The position numbers and the translations under genes were made by a program. A stretch of 39,414 nt of DNA from Carboxylicivirga fragile (lineage in GTDB: Bacteria > Bacteroidota > Bacteroidia > Bacteroidales > Marinilabiliaceae). Where the stretch lies: contig JAFMVD010000055.1 of NCBI GenBank assembly GCA_025499625.1, positions 1 to 39,414 on the forward strand. Direction: 5' to 3'. The notes below the pieces were generated by a model. The model had not been told where the DNA came from. It did not search any database and saw only the letters and a program-made list of their open reading frames with translations. Positions 7,675 to 15,845 of the stretch are shown in pieces. The stretch's first letter is position 1, and each line of letters begins with the position of its first letter.

Positions 7675-10600
7675 ATGGGAAACCTGATTGCATATAAGGG
7701 ATTTTTAAAAAAGAGAATGCTGACTAATATTTTTGTTAGCTTAGTTCTGTTGTTAATGTTGCTTTCTAGTGTATCTGCACAAAAGCAATACTCCTTTTTG
7801 CAGGTCAATAATATTGATGGATTAGTTAGTGATCGGGTTGCCTGTATTCATAAAGATTCACGTGGTTTTATATGGATTGGAACTAAGGCTGGGTTAAGTT
7901 GCTACGATGGTTCAGGATTTGTTAACTATAAGCACGATTCATCAGATTCTACATCTATCCCTGATAACTATATCTTGCAAATTCAGGAGGATAAAAATGG
8001 TGATTTATGGATTCAAACAAGTTTAGGGTATATCGTATACAATACGCACAACGAGAAGTTTTACTCTGATGTCAAGACGTACCTTGGTATTAAAGAGGTA
8101 GAGTTTTATGTAGGAAATATCTATTTCGATGAAGATATGGAAATGTGGATAAAACCTGCAAATGAAGTTTTATTTGCCAGGTATGACTCACATAGCGAGA
8201 GCCTTGATCGTGTATTCTCACATAAAAAGGTACTTGATGTTCAGGTTGTAGATTTTAAACAGACTAACCATTTATATTATTATTTATATAACGATGGAAC
8301 CATTGAATGCTACGATGATTCCAGTTATCAATTGAAATACGAGGATAATTTTTTGCATGGAAAAATGGAAGGTGGAAGTTTGGATCCAGGATTTTTTATC
8401 GATGACGATAATGATATTTGGTTCTACGGTAACGATAATGGCGTTTTTCATTTCAATTCAGCTCAACGGAAATGGTATAACTATTCAGTTAATGAAAGAT
8501 CTATCCGTTTATCCAGCAATATTATTTATAAAATCATTCAGGATGAGAAAGGTTTAATCTGGATTGCAACTGATCATGGTGGTATTAATATTTTAAATAA
8601 ATACTCTGGTGAAATTATTAAGGTGTATCATCAATCGGATAATGATAAGAGCTTGGCAGATAATTCTGTTACTGACCTGTACATTGATGATAACAACATC
8701 GTTTGGGCGGCAACGAATAAAAATGGTGTAAGTTATTATCACGAGAGCATTCATAAATTCCCTCATTACCGAAATTTATTGTCGGATAAAAGTAGCCTTC
8801 CTTTTAGTGATGTGAACTGTTTTGTAGAAGATAAGAAAGGAAATCTATGGATAGGAACCAATGGAGGAGGACTGATTTATTTCGATCGCTTAAAGAACAC
8901 ATATACATCCTATAAGCATAAAAAGGATGATTTAAACTCCTTAAGCAGTGATGTAGTGGTTAGTTTGCACATTGATCAGGAAGAGGAACTTTGGATAGGT
9001 ACCTATGCCGGTGGGGTGAACCGTTTTAATGGTAAGCGTTTTAAGCAGTACTTATTTAATAGCAACACGGCCAGAGGTTTAAGAAATAACAATGTGTGGT
9101 CAATTATTGAAGATGACAGACAGAATATCTGGATAGGAACCAATGGAGGGGGTATTGTGATATATAATCGCGAAACAGACACTTTTTTGGAATTACCTAA
9201 TATGGGTAAGTTAAATTTACCATCGCAATATGTGGCCGATCTTCATAAACTATCTAACGGGAATATTATTGTTGGAACAGCATATGGTGCAAGTATTTAT
9301 GATACTAAGGAGCAACGTTATAAGCAATTGCCTGGAACGGACGATGGAACACATCTGGATTTTATCAATAAATCGGTAAATGAAGTTTTTGAGGATTCAC
9401 GCGGTTTGTTGTGGATTGCAACCAATGAGGGTTTGAGTGTAATCGATCCACAAACATTGTTTGTAAAGCATTTTTCAAGTGCGGATGGATTACCTGAAGA
9501 TATTATGAATTGTATAGAAGAAGATGAGTTTCAGACCATTTGGGTGAGTAAATCTACAGGCTTAAGTCAGCTAATGGTTAGTAAATCGTCGCGTAGTAAA
9601 GAATACGATTTTCAGATATACCATTTTACCGAAGAGGATGGTTTGCAATCCAATGAATTTAATCCAAATGCCAGTTATGAAACATCGAAGAACGAGCTAA
9701 TTTTTGGTGGTGTAAATGGATTTAATTTATTTAAGTCGAAAGATTTAAAGAGCAACGAAATATTGCCAAAGGTTGTTTATACCGATTTACAGGTGTATAA
9801 TCAACGCATATTTCCTGATTCGAAAGTTGGAAAAAGAAGGCTTCTTGAGAATTCAATAATGTCAACAAAAGAAATAGTACTTCAACACTCAATGAATGTG
9901 TTTTCTATTGATTTTAGAGCTCTCGATTTTTTTATCCCCAATAAGATTCGCTATAAGTATAAATTGGAGGGTTTTAATGAGGGCTGGTTAAGTCTGGATA
10001 ATACCAGACCAAGAGTTACTTATACAAATTTGAATGCCGGGGATTATAATTTAAAGGTGAAAGCCTCAAACAATGACGGTGTTTGGAATGATGCATATAC
10101 CGAACTTCACATTAAAGTATTACCACCTTTTTATGCGACACCAATCGCCTATCTTATTTATACGCTGCTCTTGTTGTCTTTAGTTATTTATTTTCGTTAC
10201 TCAATGGTGCGTAAGGAAAGACTAAAGTTTAACATTGAACAAGAACGAATGCGCGCTAAGCAAAATCATGAGATGGATGAAATGAAATTGCGATTCCTTA
10301 CCAATGTTAGTCATGAGTTTAGGACGCCACTAACACTAATTCTTACGCCATTACAAAAAATATTGGGGAAGAAAGAATATCAATCAGATCGGAAACTTTT
10401 AGAGGTTATTGATCGAAATGCAAGAAACCTGCTTACTCTGGTAAATCAATTACTAGATTTTAGAAAATTAGAGTTGCATGGCATGCGGTATAATCCATCG
10501 CATGGCAACATAGTTAGTTTTTTACAAGGTGTTATTGAAAGTTTTGAGGAGGGATTTAAGAAGAAGGATATCAATTTCAACTTTAGCCATGAAGTAGACC

Positions 10601-11811
10601 AATACATGTTGAATTTCGATGGTGATAAACTTCAAAAAGTAATGATGAATTTGTTGTCAAATGCTTTAAAGTTCACGCAAGAAAAAGGAAGTGTAACGGT
10701 TAATTTATCTGTTGATATGGAGATGGTGCATATTTCTGTAGTTGACAGTGGTATTGGTATTAAGAAAGAAGATTTAGATAAAATATTCATCAGATTTTAC
10801 CAGTCAGATATTAATAAGAAGTTAGGACTGTCAGGCAGTGGAATAGGATTGAATTTGGCTCGAGAAATGGTTCAATTGCATAATGGCACCATACGTGTTG
10901 AAAGTGAAGAAGGGGTTGGTGCCAGTTTTATAGTTAGCCTTCCTGATGATAAAGTCAAACTGGCACTAGAAGCAGAGATAGATAAGGAAGATAACTTGGG
11001 TGTAAATGAACAAGAATTAGAGACTTCTGCAAGTGGCGTCCCAGTCATTCTATTGGTTGAGGATAATCTGGACTTTAGAACCTTCATGAAAGAATCCTTG
11101 CAGGATAAATTCATTGTTCATGAGGCTGCCGATGGGCAAATTGCATATGATACGGTACATAAGGTATTACCTGATTTAATTATCAGCGATGTTATGATGC
11201 CTAATGTGGATGGGCTTGAGCTTTGCCAAATGCTTCGTAAAGATATTCGGACTTCACATATACCACTCATTTTGCTAACTGCCAGAAGCGCCGATGAAGA
11301 TAAAATTAAAGGTTTGGAAATAGGTGCAGATGATTACATCACCAAACCTTTCAATATGGATCTTTTAATGCTTCGAGTGAATCACTTACTTCAGAAAAGA
11401 AGCAAAATGCAAAAGCAATTTCAAGAAACGGTTGAAATAAATCCAAGTGAAGTGCAAATTACTTCAATGGATGAAAAGTTGATAAAAAAAGCTGTTTCAT
11501 TGGTTGAGGAGAATATGTCCGAAGCAGGATTTAGTGTTGAGCATTTGAGCAAGGAGTTAGGCATGAGTCGGGTTTATCTTTACAAGAAGTTATTGGCCAT
11601 AACCGGGAAATCACCCATCGAATTTATACGAATAATCAGGCTTAAAAGAGGTGCTCAGCTTCTCGAAAAAAGCCAAATGAATATTGCAGAGGTTGCATAC
11701 GCAGTTGGTTTTAATAATCCGCGTTATTTTAGTAAGTACTTTAAAGAAGAATATGGATTGCTCCCAACTGCTTACGTAAAGGCTAAAGTAAAAGAATCTG
11801 ATATGACTTGA
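7675..11811 (+). CDS. Hybrid two-component system regulator (HTCS) of the mannan PUL
   Basis: A 1378-residue one-protein two-component system. A signal peptide (best from M15, MLTNIFVSLVLLLMLL) precedes a periplasmic sensor of repeated Reg_prop propeller blades (GFIWIGT, LIWIATDHGG, NLWIGTNGGG, LWIGTYAGG, NIWIGTNGGG, LLWIATNEG). Then come a Y_Y_Y domain (about 755-810), one membrane helix (about 820-840), a HisKA segment with FLTNVSHEFRTPLT (H880), a HATPase domain (NLLSNALKF, GIGIKKEDL, GSGIGLNLA), a receiver with D1172 (DLIISDVMMPNVDG), and a C-terminal AraC-type HTH (about 1270-1375). HTCS proteins bind an oligosaccharide in the periplasm and activate the adjacent PUL. Here the ligand is probably a mannan-derived oligosaccharide. 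All blocks needed for function look intact. The upstream in-frame start at 7675 is used; 7717 is an alternative. Confidence 0.96.
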   Translation: MGNLIAYKGFLKKRMLTNIFVSLVLLLMLLSSVSAQKQYSFLQVNNIDGLVSDRVACIHKDSRGFIWIGTKAGLSCYDGSGFVNYKHDSSDSTSIPDNYILQIQEDKNGDLWIQTSLGYIVYNTHNEKFYSDVKTYLGIKEVEFYVGNIYFDEDMEMWIKPANEVLFARYDSHSESLDRVFSHKKVLDVQVVDFKQTNHLYYYLYNDGTIECYDDSSYQLKYEDNFLHGKMEGGSLDPGFFIDDDNDIWFYGNDNGVFHFNSAQRKWYNYSVNERSIRLSSNIIYKIIQDEKGLIWIATDHGGINILNKYSGEIIKVYHQSDNDKSLADNSVTDLYIDDNNIVWAATNKNGVSYYHESIHKFPHYRNLLSDKSSLPFSDVNCFVEDKKGNLWIGTNGGGLIYFDRLKNTYTSYKHKKDDLNSLSSDVVVSLHIDQEEELWIGTYAGGVNRFNGKRFKQYLFNSNTARGLRNNNVWSIIEDDRQNIWIGTNGGGIVIYNRETDTFLELPNMGKLNLPSQYVADLHKLSNGNIIVGTAYGASIYDTKEQRYKQLPGTDDGTHLDFINKSVNEVFEDSRGLLWIATNEGLSVIDPQTLFVKHFSSADGLPEDIMNCIEEDEFQTIWVSKSTGLSQLMVSKSSRSKEYDFQIYHFTEEDGLQSNEFNPNASYETSKNELIFGGVNGFNLFKSKDLKSNEILPKVVYTDLQVYNQRIFPDSKVGKRRLLENSIMSTKEIVLQHSMNVFSIDFRALDFFIPNKIRYKYKLEGFNEGWLSLDNTRPRVTYTNLNAGDYNLKVKASNNDGVWNDAYTELHIKVLPPFYATPIAYLIYTLLLLSLVIYFRYSMVRKERLKFNIEQERMRAKQNHEMDEMKLRFLTNVSHEFRTPLTLILTPLQKILGKKEYQSDRKLLEVIDRNARNLLTLVNQLLDFRKLELHGMRYNPSHGNIVSFLQGVIESFEEGFKKKDINFNFSHEVDQYMLNFDGDKLQKVMMNLLSNALKFTQEKGSVTVNLSVDMEMVHISVVDSGIGIKKEDLDKIFIRFYQSDINKKLGLSGSGIGLNLAREMVQLHNGTIRVESEEGVGASFIVSLPDDKVKLALEAEIDKEDNLGVNEQELETSASGVPVILLVEDNLDFRTFMKESLQDKFIVHEAADGQIAYDTVHKVLPDLIISDVMMPNVDGLELCQMLRKDIRTSHIPLILLTARSADEDKIKGLEIGADDYITKPFNMDLLMLRVNHLLQKRSKMQKQFQETVEINPSEVQITSMDEKLIKKAVSLVEENMSEAGFSVEHLSKELGMSRVYLYKKLLAITGKSPIEFIRIIRLKRGAQLLEKSQMNIAEVAYAVGFNNPRYFSKYFKEEYGLLPTAYVKAKVKESDMT

Positions 11812-11987
11812 GTTAAAGTTATAGCACTGTTTGAGACTGTAATTACTATTTGTGTTTTGTATCTGGTAATGTCTTGATTGGAATAAATAATCTCATTTTA
11901 CGATTGCGGAAGTCATAATGTAATCTTTTTGGTTCATTTGTTTACAAGTGATGTAGCATTTGTTTTTACCCCTTTTTAATAGGCTTA

Positions 11988-12001
11988 CACTTAAGTAGAT
12001 T
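11988..12001 (+). repeat. 14-base intergenic repeat CACTTAAGTAGATT, copy 1
   Basis: This 14-mer lies 44 bases before the first PUL enzyme gene and recurs exactly at 30125-30138, directly before the epimerase start codon. It contains the palindrome ACTTAAGT. The 234-base gap between the HTCS gene and GH26 shows no clear TAnnTTTG box. Either copy could be an operator half-site or a chance match. Confidence 0.35.
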
Positions 12002-12045
12002 GCGTTGAAATATTACTAAATAGAATATTATTCAACAGTTATAGT

Positions 12046-13140
12046 ATGAGAGTGAAAATTTGGATTTTATTGTTGTTGGGTACAATGCTTAGTTGCAGTG
12101 TGTCTCAGAATGAAATAAGCGAAAAGGATAAATTATTTAAAACTTTACAATCGCTTAAAGGAAAAGGAGTCTTATTTGGACATCAAGATACTTATGCTTA
12201 TGGTTATACTTGGAATGATGTTGAAGGGCAATCGGATGTGAAACGTGTTACGGGTGATTACCCGGCTGTATTTGGATGGGAGCTTGGTGGCATTGAAGAG
12301 GGAAAATTAGCCAACCTGGATACCGTTTCGTTTGATAATATCCGGAAGTATGCTATAAAGGCATATGGTCAAGGCGGAATTAATACGTTTAGCTGGCACC
12401 CTTTCTCGGTTATCGACGGAGTAGATTCGTGGAATACCGAAACACGTGTAGTGGATAAGATAATACCAGGGGGCGACTATCATGAGGCCTTCAAAAAAGA
12501 CTTGGATGCCTTGGCTGATTTTCTGAATAGTGTAATTACTGTAGAGGGTGTAAAAGTGCCTTTTATCTTTCGTCCATGGCATGAAATGGATGGCTCATGG
12601 TTTTGGTGGGGCAGTGACAGCTGCTCTCCCAAAGAGCTTAAAGAACTATTCAGGTTTACTGTTCAATATCTTCGTGAAGAAAAAGCTGTAAACCAAATGT
12701 TAGTCGCTTATTCGCCAGATCGAAACTTTAGTACAAGAGAAGAATATTTAAGTTGGTATCCAGGCGATGAGTATATCGACCTGATTGGTATGGATAATTA
12801 CTACGATCTCTATACCAATGGTTTGTTAGATGAGGCTATAAAGAAACTTCACATCATTATTGATTATGCCAATGAGAAGGGTAAGATTTCTGCCTTCACT
12901 GAGACAGGATATGAAAACATCCCTGATTCAACCTGGTATACTTCTAAATTAGGAGTAGTGTTAAGCGATAGTATTGTGGCTGCAAACATTAGTTATGCTT
13001 TGGTTTGGCGTAACGATCCTTTGAAACATTTCTTTTTCCCTTTCCCGGGTCATCCATCGGCTAAATATGCCAAGGAATTTACTGATAGGGAAGATATCTT
13101 GTTATTGGAAGATTTTAAACAAATAAAGAATATGGACTAA
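12046..13140 (+). CDS. GH26 beta-mannanase / mannobiohydrolase, lipoprotein
   Basis: A 364-residue glycoside hydrolase family 26 enzyme with a lipoprotein signal (LLGTMLSC, lipidated C17). The single GH26 domain runs from about residue 28 to 350, opening with KGVLFGHQDTYAYGY. The family acid/base glutamate is E180 in FRPWHEMDGSWFWWG and the nucleophile is E286 in AFTETGYE. GH26 enzymes cut beta-1,4-mannosidic bonds with retention. Its position before GH130 and a GPH symporter mirrors the Bacteroides fragilis mannobiose operon, where the GH26 releases mannobiose, so a mannobiose-producing role is likely. Residues after C17 (SVSQNE) lack the early acidic residues typical of surface-export signals, so I infer a periplasmic location. 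Endo versus exo action cannot be settled from the sequence. Confidence 0.94.
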   Translation: MRVKIWILLLLGTMLSCSVSQNEISEKDKLFKTLQSLKGKGVLFGHQDTYAYGYTWNDVEGQSDVKRVTGDYPAVFGWELGGIEEGKLANLDTVSFDNIRKYAIKAYGQGGINTFSWHPFSVIDGVDSWNTETRVVDKIIPGGDYHEAFKKDLDALADFLNSVITVEGVKVPFIFRPWHEMDGSWFWWGSDSCSPKELKELFRFTVQYLREEKAVNQMLVAYSPDRNFSTREEYLSWYPGDEYIDLIGMDNYYDLYTNGLLDEAIKKLHIIIDYANEKGKISAFTETGYENIPDSTWYTSKLGVVLSDSIVAANISYALVWRNDPLKHFFFPFPGHPSAKYAKEFTDREDILLLEDFKQIKNMD

Positions 13141-13205
13141 GTCAGGTAGATACAACGAAGTTTATTGAAAAGAACTTTGAATGCGATACCTATAAAAAAA
13201 ATGAA

Positions 13206-14396
13206 ATGAAGAAGACCTTATTTGAAAAAAGACTGAAGAAGATAAAAAGCAACTATAACAGTTTGATTAATAAAAGCAATAAGCAGTTGTTTAGTACGAA
13301 CGGTGTATATAGCCGTTATAAAAAACCGATACTTACACGAGATCATATTCCCTTGAACTGGCGCTTTGACTTAAATGAGGAGACTAACCCTTATTTAATG
13401 GAGCGCATTGGATTTAATGCCACATTTAATGCCGGAGCTATTAAGTTCAATGGTAAGTATCTTGTGGTTGTGCGTGTTGAGGGCAATGATAGAAAATCTT
13501 TTTTTGCCATTGCAGAAAGTGAAAATGGCATTGATGGCTTCCGGTTTTGGGATCAGCCAATAGTTCTGCCACAGACTGAAGAGCCTGATACCAATGTTTA
13601 TGACATGCGTTTAACTCAGCACGATGATGGATGGATTTATGGCGTGTTTTGCTCAGAACGTAAGGATCCGAATGCACCTGATGGAGATACAAGTAGTGCA
13701 GTGGCAGCTGCTGGGATCGCACGCACGAAAGATTTATTGGAATGGGAACGTCTTCCAGATTTAATATCTACGACTGGACAGCAACGGAATGTTGTTTTGT
13801 TTCCGCACCTGATCGATGGTCAATACGCGTTTTATACACGGCCACAAGATGGATTTATAGATACAGGTAAGGGCGGAGGAATTGGTTTTGGACTATCTAA
13901 ATCAATGGATCAACCAGAGGTTAAAGAGGAGCTGATAGTTGATGCTAAAACCTATCATACCATATATGAAATGAAAAATGGTTTGGGGCCAGCACCCATT
14001 CGTACCGATAAAGGATGGTTGCAATTGGCTCATGGTGTTCGAAATACAGCGGCCGGTTTGCGCTATACATTGTACATGTTTATGACTGACTTAGAAAAGC
14101 CATGGCTTATCACGCATAAGCCCCATGGTCATTTTATTGCACCATTAAAAGATGAGCGTGTTGGTGATGTTTCCAATGTGGTGTTCTCGAATGGATGGAT
14201 TGCTGATGAGGATGGTAAGGTTTTTATCTATTATGCTTCATCCGATACGCGTATGCATGTGGCTACTTCAACAATTGATCAACTACTCGATTATTGTATT
14301 AATTCCCCACAAGATCAATTGCATTCTCATTTGAGTGTTCAAGCAATTCATAAATTGGTAGAAGGGAATAAAGCTCATTTGTACTTATTAGGCTAA
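13206..14396 (+). CDS. GH130_1 4-O-beta-D-mannosyl-D-glucose phosphorylase
   Basis: A 396-residue cytoplasmic protein with no signal peptide, highly similar throughout to characterised Bacteroides mannosylglucose phosphorylases. Diagnostic segments are LNWRFDLNEETNPYLMERIG, FNAGAIKFNGKY, NVYDMRLTQHDDGWIYG (catalytic acid D133), QQRNVVLFP, YTRPQDGFIDTGKGGG, HGVRN and YYASSDTRMHVATST. The enzyme cleaves mannosyl-glucose with inorganic phosphate to alpha-mannose-1-phosphate and glucose. It depends on an epimerase that first converts mannobiose to mannosyl-glucose, and the AGE-family gene at 30139 supplies that step. It starts 65 bases after the GH26 gene and 60 bases before the symporter, consistent with one transcript. 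GH130_2 mannooligosaccharide phosphorylase is the alternative, but the match is better to GH130_1. Confidence 0.95.
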   Translation: MKKTLFEKRLKKIKSNYNSLINKSNKQLFSTNGVYSRYKKPILTRDHIPLNWRFDLNEETNPYLMERIGFNATFNAGAIKFNGKYLVVVRVEGNDRKSFFAIAESENGIDGFRFWDQPIVLPQTEEPDTNVYDMRLTQHDDGWIYGVFCSERKDPNAPDGDTSSAVAAAGIARTKDLLEWERLPDLISTTGQQRNVVLFPHLIDGQYAFYTRPQDGFIDTGKGGGIGFGLSKSMDQPEVKEELIVDAKTYHTIYEMKNGLGPAPIRTDKGWLQLAHGVRNTAAGLRYTLYMFMTDLEKPWLITHKPHGHFIAPLKDERVGDVSNVVFSNGWIADEDGKVFIYYASSDTRMHVATSTIDQLLDYCINSPQDQLHSHLSVQAIHKLVEGNKAHLYLLG

Positions 14397-14456
14397 ATAA
14401 GAGTTCTTTGGTTTAAAATACTAGTGTAGGTTTTACAGCTATAAAAATCCAGTTTC

Positions 14457-15836
14457 ATGACAGAAAAAGTCATATTAAGAGAAAAAATTGGCTACGGCTT
14501 TGGTGATGCTGCATCATCAATGTTTTGGAAGATTTTTTCCATATTTCTTCCCATCTTTTATACTGATGTTTTCGGTATTTCGGCAGCAGCTGTTGGTACA
14601 ATGTTGCTTGTAACACGCATTTGGGATACATCTAACGATCCTTTTATGGGTGTACTTTGTGACAGAACCAATACCAGATGGGGTAAGTTCCGACCCTATT
14701 TATTTTGGGTAGCTATACCCTTTGGTTTAATTGGTGTATTAATGTTTACAACTCCAGATTTGGGTTTATCGGGCAAGTTAGTTTATGCCTATGTAACCTA
14801 TACTTTAATGATGATGGCTTATACGGCAATAAATGTTCCTTATGCCAGTTTACTGGGAGTAATGTCTCCAAAATCAAACGACCGAACATCCTTTGCTTCT
14901 TATCGAATGGTATTTGCGTTTGCCGGAAGCATATTGGTGGTGCTTATTTATCAACCTTTGGTGGACTGGTTTAAAACTAGCTTTAGTGAAGCTACTTCGT
15001 ATCAATTTACCATGATAATAGTCGGAATGATTGCCGTTTTCTTTTTTCTACTTACTTTTTCATGGACTCGGGAACGTATTTCACCACCTAAAGAGCAGAA
15101 GAACAATTTAAAGGAAGATATTAAAAACCTACTGGGTAATATTCCTTGGTTCATTTTATTAGGTGCAGGAGTTGCAACACTCATTTTCAATTCTGTACGC
15201 GATGGAGTTGCCTTATACTATTTTAAGTATTATGTGATTGACGAGGCTGCCATTACATTTTCAGCAACAACACTTACTTATAGCACAGCCTATCTTTTTC
15301 TAGGGCAAACAACTAATATGTTTGGCGTTATAATGGCGCAGCCGGTTTCAAAATTTTTAGGCAAGCGCAACACCTTTATGTATGCCATGTTTGGAGCTGC
15401 TGTCTTAAGTGCTTTATTCTATTTTGCCGATAGCAATAACTTATGGCTGATCTATACTTTGCAGGCTATAATCAGCTTTTGTGCCGGGATAATTTTCCCA
15501 TTACTTTGGTCGATGTATGCCGATGCTGCTGATTATTCACAATGGAAATCAGGACGCAGGGCTACGGGCTTAGTGTTTTCAGCATCCAGTATGTCACAAA
15601 AACTTGGTTGGACAATAGGAGGTTCAATTACGCTTTGGTTGTTGGCTTATTATGGTTTTGAAGCCAATGTTGTTCAATCGCACGAAACCATTACAGGTAT
15701 AAAATACATGATGAGTTTTGTACCAGGAGCAGCTGCCCTTATTTCTGGATTAACCATTATGTTTTATCAATTAAGTGATGAAAAAATGGAAGGTATTATT
15801 GCAGAATTAGAAGAGAAAAGAAAATCGGAACTATAA
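14457..15836 (+). CDS. GPH-family sugar:cation symporter (MFS), probably for mannobiose
   Basis: A 459-residue inner-membrane protein with about 12 hydrophobic segments. The N-terminal KIGYGFGDAASSMFWK and the loop CDRTNTRWGKFRPYLFW after helix 2 are hallmarks of the glycoside-pentoside-hexuronide (MelB-like) symporters; IFPLLWSMYADAADYSQWKSG-type sequence after helix 9 also fits. It couples sugar uptake to a cation gradient. It lies between the cytoplasmic phosphorylase and the GH2 gene, which begins 9 bases after its stop, so mannobiose or mannosyl-glucose import from the periplasm is the probable job. The cargo is inferred from context only. Confidence 0.93.
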   Translation: MTEKVILREKIGYGFGDAASSMFWKIFSIFLPIFYTDVFGISAAAVGTMLLVTRIWDTSNDPFMGVLCDRTNTRWGKFRPYLFWVAIPFGLIGVLMFTTPDLGLSGKLVYAYVTYTLMMMAYTAINVPYASLLGVMSPKSNDRTSFASYRMVFAFAGSILVVLIYQPLVDWFKTSFSEATSYQFTMIIVGMIAVFFFLLTFSWTRERISPPKEQKNNLKEDIKNLLGNIPWFILLGAGVATLIFNSVRDGVALYYFKYYVIDEAAITFSATTLTYSTAYLFLGQTTNMFGVIMAQPVSKFLGKRNTFMYAMFGAAVLSALFYFADSNNLWLIYTLQAIISFCAGIIFPLLWSMYADAADYSQWKSGRRATGLVFSASSMSQKLGWTIGGSITLWLLAYYGFEANVVQSHETITGIKYMMSFVPGAAALISGLTIMFYQLSDEKMEGIIAELEEKRKSEL

Positions 15837-15845
15837 ACAAATGTT